DNA from: Rhodococcus sp. BP22
GTDB taxonomy: Bacteria; Actinomycetota; Actinomycetes; Mycobacteriales; Mycobacteriaceae
Direction of reading: 5' to 3'
Assembly (NCBI RefSeq): GCF_014281965.1
Contig: NZ_JACFTB010000007.1
Span: forward strand, 124,001-188,000
Length of the DNA stretch: 64,000 bases
The notes under the pieces are model-generated. The model ran no database searches. It worked only from the letters and a program-made list of their open reading frames with translations, and was not told the origin of the DNA. Below, piece after piece: positions 19,256-27,825 of the stretch (within the stretch, counting starts at the first letter, position 1; each line of letters starts with the position of its first letter). The position numbers were made by a program, and so were the translations under genes.

Positions 19256-19786
19256 TCATTCAATGGGCGCTGGGCACTGTCCGGTCGATGCGCCGATCGA
19301 ATTGATCTCGGCGTTGGACCGGGGATCACCGGCATAGTCGATTTGGTTCGTGCATCGATCGTCCGGCACTGCGTTCGGATCCGGAATGGTCGCGCCGTTC
19401 GGATACGTGCATACGGTCCCATCACACACTGAGGTGTTTGCGTCGATCTCACCTTGGAGTGCTTCGTCGTGTACGGACTGGCAATAGGCGGTGTATCCGG
19501 TGACGGTGCCGTCCGACCAGTACGTCGTGATTGGGCCCAATCCCGGCTGACAATCGACGATCACAGGTTCGGGTGCCGGAGGTTCCGTGTAGATCGGTTC
19601 GGCTACTGGCGGTGCTGCTGGAACGACTGGCGAAGGTGGGGCCGAAGTTGGAGTCGGCGTTTGGGACGTGGTCGATAAGCTGACGGAGCTCGTAGCAATG
19701 CCTGGTTCTGATTCATCAGGCGATCCGCCACACGCGACAAGGCACGCAAGCACACCGACGGTCGACAACAGCCTCAGACTTCGCAT
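19256..19786 (-). CDS. Pro/Thr-rich lipoprotein
   Basis: The 176-residue product has MRSLRLLSTVGVLA then lipobox LVAC, so it should be exported and lipidated. A Ser/Thr/Pro-rich linker to about residue 70 is followed by a cysteine-containing domain with YWSDGTVTGYTAYCQ and CDGTVCTYPNG. The repeated pattern of a short sugar- or peptide-turn motif (SDGTxTGYxAxC) also occurs in the lipoprotein encoded at 20278-20847 (SDGTTGYEADC), so the two are paralogues. I chose the ATG at 19786, which yields a normal signal peptide; the longer frame adds 28 residues without signal character. Surface function unknown. Confidence 0.8.
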   Translation of the reverse strand: MRSLRLLSTVGVLACLVACGGSPDESEPGIATSSVSLSTTSQTPTPTSAPPSPVVPAAPPVAEPIYTEPPAPEPVIVDCQPGLGPITTYWSDGTVTGYTAYCQSVHDEALQGEIDANTSVCDGTVCTYPNGATIPDPNAVPDDRCTNQIDYAGDPRSNAEINSIGASTGQCPAPIE

Positions 19787-20277
19787 AACTGTCAATCGTG
19801 AAACCACTTCTAGCGTTACTGCCCCGAATCTTTTAATTCTGCGGCTCGAGTCGGAACCACTTCCGAACAAGTTTGCTGTTCAGCGATTTCACCGCTCATC
19901 AGTTTGATGAAATCGACTGCTATACAACCTGTGTCATGCGCTGACCGCTCTCCGAAAGTCTTTGTAGCGCTGCTGGGACGACCAAGTGCAAACATCCCCT
20001 CCATAGGTCGGCAGACGCAGTCTGCCGGCGATCTCAGCGTCTCCAACAGCACGTTCGAGCACTGCCTCATGTCAGCGCAATTGCAAAACAGGACGAGTTC
20101 GATGATTCATAGCGGCCACCGACCGGACGATCGTGCGCTGCTCAGGATCCAGGCAGCCGTTAGGTCTCCCGACTGCGAAGGTTCGCAATTCGCGGATGCT
20201 GATGACGTCGGAGGATCCGGGCTCTCGCGTTTCGGCAGGCGAAAACTTTTCGAGACCATATTCGCCTCGAACAGGAT
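19787..20277. other. Non-coding stretch between two lipoprotein genes
   Basis: I see no convincing gene in this 491-base interval. Short frames exist on both strands but lack ribosome sites and family likeness. One small dyad, CGGCAGAC-gca-GTCTGCCG at 20009-20027, could form an 8-bp hairpin. The left part must hold the promoter of the 19256-19786 lipoprotein gene. Confidence 0.5.
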
Positions 20278-20847
20278 TCATTCGTCACATTGCGGCCCGG
20301 TGATATACCCCTGCTCGCAGCCGTACTGCGTCTGGATGTCCCCGCTAGTGGGCTCGTCTCCACACAGAACACCGCAGCGCTCGTACCCGTTGACGACGCC
20401 GTCCCCATTGTAATCTTCCGATTCGTTGTACGGATACCCCGAGTCAGCTGGAGGTGCCGGGGCTGCACACCGCGGATCATTGACCGTGTAGGAACCATCG
20501 GTGTTGACAGAAGTGCCGCCGTAATCGCAGTAGCTGAACTCCGGGGCTGTAGGAGTGACGTACGTGTCGCAGTCAGCTTCGTACCCCGTGGTTCCATCGG
20601 AATACAATGCCGTCCCGGCCTGGTACACAGAGGGGTCGCCGCACTCGAACGTGATTGGCTGCGCTGGGGGTACCGGCTGCACGGCGGGTGCCGACGTCGG
20701 CTCCGTCGAAGTCGTTACGGCCGGTGTAGCCGACGTTGTCGTGACCGAACCGGTCTCTGCTGGCGTGGTGACCACAGGATCGGCAGAGGAACAGCCGAAG
20801 CACGCCATGGCCATAACCGCGATGATGATGTGCGATCTCTTGAGCAC
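20278..20847 (-). CDS. Lipoprotein with EF-hand-like C-terminal motif
   Basis: The 189-residue product starts at a GTG at 20847, seven bases after CGGAGG. It has a KRSH basic start, a hydrophobic core and a cysteine at ACFGC that can serve as lipid attachment site. A Thr/Pro-rich linker follows. The domain beyond carries SDGTTGYEADC, shared with the lipoprotein downstream, and near the end DYNGDGVVNGYE, an EF-hand-like calcium loop of the type seen in dockerin or Excalibur domains, with several cysteine pairs. A longer frame would add 71 residues with no signal character. The gene is divergent from the unknown gene starting at 21072. Exact role unknown; a calcium-binding surface protein is the best reading. 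Confidence 0.8.
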   Translation of the reverse strand: MLKRSHIIIAVMAMACFGCSSADPVVTTPAETGSVTTTSATPAVTTSTEPTSAPAVQPVPPAQPITFECGDPSVYQAGTALYSDGTTGYEADCDTYVTPTAPEFSYCDYGGTSVNTDGSYTVNDPRCAAPAPPADSGYPYNESEDYNGDGVVNGYERCGVLCGDEPTSGDIQTQYGCEQGYITGPQCDE

Positions 20848-21071
20848 TAGAGCCTCCGAGCCTGGAAACGGGTGCGCACCCCAGCCCGTTCTCGACCATC
20901 GGCACATTCGACTACCTATCGCCCGATCTGCCGGAACCGTTTCCGCTCGTGCGTCATCGACAAACCTGTCGGCACCCTCGTGTACAAATGAAGTTGCAGG
21001 CAGTCCGGTAGTCCGGGCTCCGCTTTCGCCGACTTTCTCGGCAACACCTTCGCTCGACACAGAGGAGAACT

Positions 21072-22442
21072 ATGGAACCAACACGCCTCGGGCCCAACGA
21101 CATACCCGCTGGAGATCCCGGATTCATGGTCGTTATCGAGGTCGACCATCCGCTTTCGGACCTCACGCCCCAACGGCGTACCGAACTGCGTCGGAGCGTC
21201 GACATGGAGTCGGCACACGTGGAGGAGTCCGCGTTCGGGAATGCCCGGGTTGTCTTCCACACCGCCCACTGCGGATGGTGGGACGCAGGACGTCTCGCCC
21301 TCCGAACAGAAGAAAACGTCCGCCTGACGTGGCCTACCGTCGGAATCGAAATCTGCCGCGCCGACGTGTGGAGCGATGAACCGTTCTTCGATCACGAGCC
21401 TTACGGTCTTGGCGAGTTACCCGAGTGGTGCCTTCGGAGCGATCCGCGACGCAACTCGACGGTGATCGTGGAAGTCGAACCTGAAGGCGAGGTACCTCCA
21501 CGCCTCCGGGACTCCGACCTGGTGAGCGTCATGTACACGAGGCGTGACGCACGAACGAGTCGTTCCTCTATCGGCCGGTCACAGATGATCGTCGAGCAGC
21601 ACTTCCACCCCGCCAGCGCCGCGATGTCGACGGCTAAGTCCGCGTATGCGATCGGTAAGAATCGATCGATCACTCGGATTCGATCCGTGCGATCCGACGT
21701 CTATCGTGCCGAGATTGCGCATCGCGTTACGACCGACAGTCTTTCGGCCATGCCTCACATCCCGGAGTGGCATTACAACCTCGACGACGAGGGCTACCGA
21801 TACGTCGTGGTGACCGACCTCCGAGTGCGGCTGGAGGGCTGGAGTGTCGAAAGTGTGGATGCCGACGAGACCGTTACGCGAAGTGACTTCACCTTCGGTG
21901 CCATCTGGGCCGACCAAAGTGGACGCATGAACAGCACCGACGACGGCTGGGCTAAGGATGCATGGGAAGCGCCGGTCGAACCCGGTTCACTCGTCCGTGC
22001 GTTCATCGTCGATGGTCGACGGTTAGAAGTCGATCAATGGGACTCTTTGGCCGCCTGGATGATCGAGTCGCTGTACGACAAGCCAGTCGGATTCATCGTC
22101 GAGGTTGGCCCCAGCGACTATGTCGCCGACTCCACCGATGACGCCCCGGTAGTGTGCTCACAGGTGGTCGTCCTGACCGACGGTGTGTTTATGCTCCGAC
22201 GCTCCCGCACCGAACTCGGCCACCTACTTCTTGCGGACTATTCGTCCTCAGGCCTGCCTCTCGACGAGTGGCAGAACGACGGCCATTTCGAGGACTGCAC
22301 CGACGGATATCTGTTCACCAAGGACATTCGTCTGGTCGCGCGGTCATGCATCGCGTGGATCCGAGTCAATGCCGGCGTGAACACGACAGGCAACATCGGT
22401 TGTTCCTACCGATTCGCCGACGAGCTCCCCCGATCCTCTTGA
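21072..22442 (+). CDS. Hypothetical 456-residue protein
   Basis: I do not recognise this protein. It is soluble, acidic, without signal peptide or membrane segment, and rich in Trp and Asp. The ATG at 21072 is preceded by AGAGGAG. Short strand-like segments (FMVVIEVDHPL, VIVEVEPEGEV, YVVVTDLRVRLEGW, VGFIVEVGPSDYV, VVVLTDGVFML) repeat through the chain, which suggests several beta-rich modules. The next gene, an HD-type (p)ppGpp-hydrolase-like protein, follows after 48 bases in the same direction, so the two probably form one transcript. A substrate or partner relation with that enzyme is possible but not shown by sequence. Confidence 0.8.
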   Translation: MEPTRLGPNDIPAGDPGFMVVIEVDHPLSDLTPQRRTELRRSVDMESAHVEESAFGNARVVFHTAHCGWWDAGRLALRTEENVRLTWPTVGIEICRADVWSDEPFFDHEPYGLGELPEWCLRSDPRRNSTVIVEVEPEGEVPPRLRDSDLVSVMYTRRDARTSRSSIGRSQMIVEQHFHPASAAMSTAKSAYAIGKNRSITRIRSVRSDVYRAEIAHRVTTDSLSAMPHIPEWHYNLDDEGYRYVVVTDLRVRLEGWSVESVDADETVTRSDFTFGAIWADQSGRMNSTDDGWAKDAWEAPVEPGSLVRAFIVDGRRLEVDQWDSLAAWMIESLYDKPVGFIVEVGPSDYVADSTDDAPVVCSQVVVLTDGVFMLRRSRTELGHLLLADYSSSGLPLDEWQNDGHFEDCTDGYLFTKDIRLVARSCIAWIRVNAGVNTTGNIGCSYRFADELPRSS

Positions 22443-22490
22443 CGCACCACCGAGAAGCTACTTTGCCCCCAACCGACAGGAGATAGAAAA

Positions 22491-23228
22491 ATGAAAGATC
22501 TTGGATCGATCTACCGCGCAACCAAGCTGAAGGATATGGACTCTGCTGCTCTGGTGTTCGCCATCCTGCACGAGATTGACGCCCACCGTGTCGATCGAAC
22601 GCAGCTTGGCAATGCAATGGAGTTGGCGACGGCCGCTCATCTGTCCCAAAAGCGGATTGGGCGTTCCGCATACCCTGCCGACCCCTACATCGTGCACCCG
22701 CTCAGGAACGTCTTGCGGCTGATCCGCCTCGGCTGCACCGACATCGACGTTCTCAGCGCGACTGCTTTGCACGACACCGTCGAGGATCAACCCCAGGAGA
22801 TCGTGTCGATTCTGGACGAGTCACGGCTCTCGGAGGGATCCAATCAACAAGCGGCCCTTGAGCTCATCGCCGACAGATTCGGCGCTGAGACGTCCAGACT
22901 CGTTGCTGCGGTGACTAATCCGCCCACAGATACTGAGATTTCCAAGGCGGAGAACAACGCGGCCTACACCGCGCACGTTGCCGAAGTCATCCAAGATCCC
23001 AAGGTGTTCCTGGTGAAGTTCACCGACTTCGTCGACAACGCCGGCAGCGTGCAGTACCTCGACGACGAGGTCAAGCGAACGAAACTCGCAGCCAAATACG
23101 CGCCGGTGGTCGAGGTTTTCGTCTCGGCCTTGAACGTCAACCGAGGACTGCTCGGCCTGACTCAAAGCGGTATCGATGCCATTGATGCCAGGTTGACCGC
23201 ACTGTCCCAGTCGTTGACACCGTTCTAA
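22491..23228 (+). CDS. HD-domain (p)ppGpp-hydrolase-like protein
   Basis: The 245-residue product has the residues of the RelA/SpoT/MESH1 HD hydrolase fold in order: His50 in AAHLSQKR, His69 in DPYIVHPL, the pair His94-Asp95 in ATALHDTVED, and Asp179 in LVKFTDFVDN. A synthetase domain and the regulatory C-terminal domains of full-length Rel are absent, and the length fits small alarmone hydrolases. The usual reaction is Mn-dependent removal of the 3' pyrophosphate of (p)ppGpp or a related nucleotide; substrate here is inferred. The ATG has AGGAGA at good spacing. It follows the unknown 456-residue gene, so it could act as the protective half of a small pair. Confidence 0.85.
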   Translation: MKDLGSIYRATKLKDMDSAALVFAILHEIDAHRVDRTQLGNAMELATAAHLSQKRIGRSAYPADPYIVHPLRNVLRLIRLGCTDIDVLSATALHDTVEDQPQEIVSILDESRLSEGSNQQAALELIADRFGAETSRLVAAVTNPPTDTEISKAENNAAYTAHVAEVIQDPKVFLVKFTDFVDNAGSVQYLDDEVKRTKLAAKYAPVVEVFVSALNVNRGLLGLTQSGIDAIDARLTALSQSLTPF

Positions 23229-23420
23229 CGGTCGGTTCAAACAGGGTCGCAACTGCATCGAGCATGAAAGCGACGACCGTTGACAAGATACTATCGTCGA
23301 TACCAAGAAGCCACCGCCGTCACCGATCGCCTTGCCTCCGTCGATGGACGCGGCGACGGCGACGGCGACATTCAACAGGAACAAGCGCCATGTTGATCGG
23401 TCCTCAGCTATTGTGCTGCT

Positions 23421-25580
23421 ATGACATCGCGCGGCGTAGACAGCACCCAGTCTGACCTAAATTCCAGACGGGAGGACTTCTTCGCGCGGTTCAGCAAGGC
23501 CAGGGATTTGGATTTGGCTTTGCGCACTGCTGAAAATCTAACCCCTCTATTCTTTCTCGTTACCGATGTAAACCATGTCGACCTCCGAAATGTCGGATTC
23601 GCTATATGCAGACTTGGAAAAGATCGAGAACGACAATTTCTGATAAACGGCGAGGTCGCAGCGTTCTTCGCTCCATGGAAAGACTTTCAACGAAGATCGT
23701 TCAATGTGATGACAAACGGCCTTTCGGCCCTTTCCGATTCTGCTCAAACTGCAGTTGGGCAAACAAATGTAAGATTTACACCATCTTCTAAGATCGTGCT
23801 GTTAATTACCGACGATCCGGATGCGCAAGCGAAAATCGACGAATGGCAAAGCTCTAGCGCATCGCCAACAACTGTGATAACTGTGCAAATTTCGGAGACC
23901 GATTCAAAAAAGACTTTGCAAAATCTTTTGATGCAATTGCGCTCAAGCCTAGGTGAACGAGACCTTTATAAGACTCAAAATCCCGTCACTGGTGATGATT
24001 TTTTTGGTCGACATTTAATGCTGAAAGAAGCTGCAGCCGCGATTCTGAGCGATCAAAATATCGCCATATTGGGACTCAGACGGTCAGGTAAGACCTCCGT
24101 ACTCAGGGAATTGAAGCGCCAATTACTAGCTAAACAGGTAATCTTTACTCTCGGCGACTTTCAGGCTCTTGAAGAAGACAGCATATCCAGTCTGGCCACA
24201 TCGATCGCAAAGAACCTGATCGACGATTTACGAATAGCGAGGGAATATGGACACAATGTATGGATAGGGGATCATAAAGAGCAAAAAATTGACGAAATTA
24301 CACCTCCAGAATTATCAGATCGAATAAAGCGGTCAGCAGCAAGAAATTCTTCGATCAGATTTGTTATAGCCGTCGACGAAATCGAAAGCGCGGCCCGCTT
24401 CGCGAGGAGCAATCCCGCACAGATAAGAAGTCTGCTGGGCGCCCTAAGGGCCGCAGCTCAAGCTTGCGAGAACGTGTCGCTAGCATTTTCAGGTGTAGCC
24501 AACAGAATGTTTCGATCTTCCACACTTGGGACAGGCGATGACCAAGTCGACAATCCGATGTTTGGGCAGGTCAACAGCATGTACATTACCGCTTTTCACC
24601 TTGAAGAAACAAGACGATTACTTAAAAAACTTGGCCGGCCGATGTTTCTGGACTGGACAACTGAAGCAGTGTCGGACGTGCAACAGGCTACCGGCGGCAT
24701 GCCATACTTCGTCAGAAATCTTGCCTCCGTCACCCGCGAGATAGTTTCAAGAGGAAGAGTTGACGAGTTCGATGTCTACACAATCCAGAGCACCGACGTT
24801 GCGACAGCCTTGAATAAATGGCGGTCGACCGCTGGTAGCGACTGGAACGCCCTGGTCGATGCAATGGAGCTGCACTATCCAGAAGCAGCTAATCTACTTG
24901 ATCCCGCACTCACAGAATCTGAAGTAAATCAATGGATAAAGTCAGACACGGCGACTCAAGATGCAGCTGAGGATTTGACGAGTCTTGGCTTACTTGAGGA
25001 GGTGTCAGGTCGCTACGTGCGAACAGGTGCACTGCGCGCTATGCAGGCCTTGCAACGCAGACCGTCGACCGTAGGCCCAACCAGTGATTTTGCAGCACCG
25101 AACACTGAGCTAGGTCTTCTCCAACGGATCGAGACAGGAGAGTCTCACACTTTCGAGTTGAAAGAGTCATTCAGAATCAATACACGAACCCGAACTAAAG
25201 ACAAGGAGATGGAGACCGAAGTTGCAAGGACGGTAGCCAGTCTTCTGAATTCGGCTGGCGGTACCTTAGCCGTGGGAGTACACGATTCGGGTGAAATTAA
25301 GGGGCTGAGCGCCGATCTGAAATTATACGGAAACGACCTAGATCCATTTGAACGATGGATTCTTGGCGACTTGCTCGGGCGAAGAATAGACTCTAATGCA
25401 ATATCGCAACTTGTGGAAATCACGTGGCTGAAGGTCCGCGGTGCACTAGTTGCGGTATTTGAAGTACAAAGTAGCGGTACACCCGTCTGGCTTGACGACG
25501 AAAAGCTATTTGTAAGAATTGGCAATCAAACAAGGGAACTGAAGGGCCGGGACCTCGCTGGATTTCTGGCTAGCCGTTGA
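23421..25580 (+). CDS. ATPase fused to Schlafen/AlbA_2-like domain
   Basis: The 719-residue protein has an N-terminal domain of unknown type (1-165). A P-loop ATPase follows with Walker A GLRRSGKTS (218-226) and Walker B FVIAVDEIE (314-322), in the style of AAA/STAND ATPases. A probable winged-helix region lies at about 450-545. A C-terminal AlbA_2/Schlafen-like domain (about 570-719) shows ESHTFELKESF and LLNSAGGTLAVGVHDSGEIKG, the usual marks of this fold, which can bind or cut nucleic acid. The gene is far richer in A and T than its neighbours, with AAA/AAT/TTT codons common, which indicates recent transfer. It stands alone, 192 bases after the HD gene. A role as a nucleic-acid sensor and effector in phage defence is inferred. 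Confidence 0.85.
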   Translation: MTSRGVDSTQSDLNSRREDFFARFSKARDLDLALRTAENLTPLFFLVTDVNHVDLRNVGFAICRLGKDRERQFLINGEVAAFFAPWKDFQRRSFNVMTNGLSALSDSAQTAVGQTNVRFTPSSKIVLLITDDPDAQAKIDEWQSSSASPTTVITVQISETDSKKTLQNLLMQLRSSLGERDLYKTQNPVTGDDFFGRHLMLKEAAAAILSDQNIAILGLRRSGKTSVLRELKRQLLAKQVIFTLGDFQALEEDSISSLATSIAKNLIDDLRIAREYGHNVWIGDHKEQKIDEITPPELSDRIKRSAARNSSIRFVIAVDEIESAARFARSNPAQIRSLLGALRAAAQACENVSLAFSGVANRMFRSSTLGTGDDQVDNPMFGQVNSMYITAFHLEETRRLLKKLGRPMFLDWTTEAVSDVQQATGGMPYFVRNLASVTREIVSRGRVDEFDVYTIQSTDVATALNKWRSTAGSDWNALVDAMELHYPEAANLLDPALTESEVNQWIKSDTATQDAAEDLTSLGLLEEVSGRYVRTGALRAMQALQRRPSTVGPTSDFAAPNTELGLLQRIETGESHTFELKESFRINTRTRTKDKEMETEVARTVASLLNSAGGTLAVGVHDSGEIKGLSADLKLYGNDLDPFERWILGDLLGRRIDSNAISQLVEITWLKVRGALVAVFEVQSSGTPVWLDDEKLFVRIGNQTRELKGRDLAGFLASR

Positions 25581-26282
25581 AGCACAAGCTTCTCCAGAAG
25601 AGCCACACAAGGCTCAGAGAATAAGGAGAGCAGATTTCCCGCTGGCCTTAGCTAGAGATCTTACGATTTGGCGGATTGATCACATTCGCGACCGTCCGCT
25701 AGTGTGTATTCACGGAAGTTCTGAAATTTCTATTCGATCACCAAAAAATTACATTCCGTCAGAAACAGGTCGGGCTGCCTGGCAATGCGAGCCGTCCCTA
25801 ATGGTTGGCACATTTATAGGCATGCTGGCTGTGTATTTCTACTTTTCATGTCGTTGTCCGATCAAGACTGTGACACGGTGCAGGCTTGCCACGTCTTGCC
25901 GCCAATCGAGCCAAGACTGACGACCTCCATGTCGACCTCACGAATTCAGCGTACGTCCGCGTTACTGGCGACATACCTCCTTCGCCACATCAGCAACAAA
26001 CAGTAGACCAACTTGGCAGTGGCCGCGTGGAGAGCGTCCCGGCCGAGTAGAAATCGGCCGCGATGGACAGCAGTGTTGTCAAGACAGCCACCGGAATCGA
26101 CGACAGTTCCCGGCTTGGCGGCCGCGATAGTCGGACAGCAGTGTGACTTGGACCGAGCGGACGAGATTTGAGCGCGGAGAATGCGTTTAGGCGCGGCCGT
26201 GGCCGATGTACACCGAACGCATCACTATGCACCTGCTGTCGAAAGCTGCCGAAACCAACATCAGCTCTGATACACATGACGG
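25581..26282. other. Non-coding AT-rich to mixed stretch
   Basis: I see no supported gene in these 702 bases. The left half is AT-rich like the preceding ATPase gene; the right half returns to the local base composition from about 25.9 kb. This change of composition may mark the right edge of the transferred segment. The promoter for the glycosylase-like gene must lie at its right end. Confidence 0.5.
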
Positions 26283-26969
26283 ATGGACCATCCCAGCGCA
26301 GCGCTATTAGTCCTTCAGCAGAATGCCTACTGGACAAGCGCAATTGCCAATTTGGCCGAGTTGTTTGCCGTCCACGGGGAAACCGCCCGTGGACGGGCCT
26401 CCGATTATGCCGAGGTGTATGCCGGTCGTCGCGGCTCGATGGTCATAGACGTTGTCGCGTCTCGGCAACGAAAGTATATTGGGCGAGTCTTGAAAATTGT
26501 CGACCGGTGGGAAGCAGCCTCCCCTGACACCACACTTCTGACACTTGCGGAGTCTGGGATCGACGCTCGGACATATGGCCTTCAAGATGCCGAAGCCACG
26601 ACGATCAGAGCCGTAGCAACAAACCTGTCGGGGTTCGGCTCTACGATGGGTTTGAACGATAATGAGGCATGCAAGACCTGGGCCGACCAATGCGGAGGAG
26701 TAGAGCACGCCCCGAGTCTCGACCCCGTGGTCGGCAGTGTGAAGGGCATAGGTCCAGCGCTTTTTGCCTACATGCGGATGCGGTCCGGTTCGAGTGCGAT
26801 AAAAGTCAATATTCGTGTACGGAAAAGTTTGCGGTCTTTGGGATTCAGGGTTCCAGATTCAGATCACGCCACCATGGTTGTCGCCCGTGTCGCCGGGGAA
26901 GCGATCGGCATCGATCTTTTGATGCTCGACCAGCTCCTCTGGCACGCGAACGGGTCAACCGACACCTGA
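26283..26969 (+). CDS. Helix-hairpin-helix DNA-glycosylase-like protein
   Basis: In the C-terminal half of this 228-residue protein, VKGIGPALFAYMRM resembles the helix-hairpin-helix that holds DNA in HhH-GPD glycosylases. The segment after it, KVNIRVRKSLRSLG, aligns with the loop and helix that carry the catalytic aspartate (commonly VDTHVRR), but here the aspartate position is Asn. The final LDQLLWHAN matches the last helix of the fold. No iron-sulphur cysteine set is present. The N-terminal 120 residues are not recognisable. It is followed after 12 bases by a GIY-YIG nuclease gene, so the two form a cassette. It may recognise altered bases without cutting the glycosidic bond, or use another residue; both are inference. 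Confidence 0.65.
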   Translation: MDHPSAALLVLQQNAYWTSAIANLAELFAVHGETARGRASDYAEVYAGRRGSMVIDVVASRQRKYIGRVLKIVDRWEAASPDTTLLTLAESGIDARTYGLQDAEATTIRAVATNLSGFGSTMGLNDNEACKTWADQCGGVEHAPSLDPVVGSVKGIGPALFAYMRMRSGSSAIKVNIRVRKSLRSLGFRVPDSDHATMVVARVAGEAIGIDLLMLDQLLWHANGSTDT

Positions 26970-26981
26970 CAGGAAGTACTG

Positions 26982-27746
26982 ATGAGCGATTCAGAAGCCA
27001 TGTGGAGCAGAAAAGACGAGGTCGCGTCCTTACTCGCCCAGGACGAGACTGTGCTGGGCCGATTGTGGGGTTACGAACTCGAAGGCCTGAGCCCGCAGCA
27101 AATGGCGGAGCGCGAGGGATTGAACACCACCGGCTGGGTTTACAACGGCAGGAACCTCATTCGGGTGTTGCGAGACGGTCATGTACCGTCGGCCCCCACT
27201 ATGGCCGAGCAGGCGGCCCGAAAAGTCCGTGCGTGGTTAACAAGGCTGGAGCTGTCCCCTGACCTCCGAGATGCATTGGTCGAGCAAGAGAAGCAGCTCA
27301 GTGCACGGGCGGCCGACAGCAAAGCACAAGATGCTGAAATCGATGTCGCTGTCGCCGATTCGGTGGCTGCTGAGAAAGCGAACACCTCCGGGATCTACGT
27401 GTACACGCTCCCCCACTACATCAAGCATCGCGCGGACGAAGAAAGCGGACGGACGTTCCTGAAGGTTGGACACTCGGCGCGTGACGCGTTCTACCGGGCG
27501 CGGTCGCAGGGTAGGTTGACTGCGCTGCCCGAGGATCCGATTCTCCTTAGGATCTATCCGGCCGATGAGTCTGCCAATATGGAACGTCTCTTCCATTCAT
27601 GGCTCGAGGACGCCGACCACTCACGCTCCCGGACCACCCGGGGCGGATCGGAGTGGTTCTTGACATCACCAAAATTCCTCGACCGGATCGCAGCTTCTTT
27701 AGGCCTGTCTGTCATCGAGGTAACCCTCTACGACGCGGAGACGTAG
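26982..27746 (+). CDS. GIY-YIG nuclease (T5orf172-like)
   Basis: The 254-residue product has an N-terminal helix-turn-helix-like region (about 20-65, with LSPQQMAEREGLN) and a helical linker. A GIY-YIG nuclease domain follows: GIYVYT at 137-142, LKVGHS at 160-165 for the YIG-type strand, a conserved Arg soon after, Glu201 in MERLFHSWL for the metal ligand, and GSEWF at 222-226. The order and spacing resemble the T5orf172/MUG113 branch. The ATG follows AGGAAG at good spacing, 12 bases from the end of the glycosylase-like gene, so translation is likely coupled. The probable role is cutting DNA recognised by itself or by its partner. Confidence 0.85.
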   Translation: MSDSEAMWSRKDEVASLLAQDETVLGRLWGYELEGLSPQQMAEREGLNTTGWVYNGRNLIRVLRDGHVPSAPTMAEQAARKVRAWLTRLELSPDLRDALVEQEKQLSARAADSKAQDAEIDVAVADSVAAEKANTSGIYVYTLPHYIKHRADEESGRTFLKVGHSARDAFYRARSQGRLTALPEDPILLRIYPADESANMERLFHSWLEDADHSRSRTTRGGSEWFLTSPKFLDRIAASLGLSVIEVTLYDAET

Positions 27747-27825
27747 ACGTAGTCGGCTAATGCGATCTCTCGCATGGCAGCACAGCGTCATTGGTAGCAG
27801 CACCGACGAACACGGATATTCTCCG

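Noticed and set aside
20072-20281. Possible small Phd/YefM-like antitoxin (segment VISIRELR)
   Set aside because: Only a few residues resemble the antitoxin start; the rest does not fit, there is no toxin next to it and no ribosome site.
25702-25920. 72-residue open frame in the gap after the ATPase gene
   Set aside because: No ribosome site, no likeness to a known family and composition typical of non-coding sequence.
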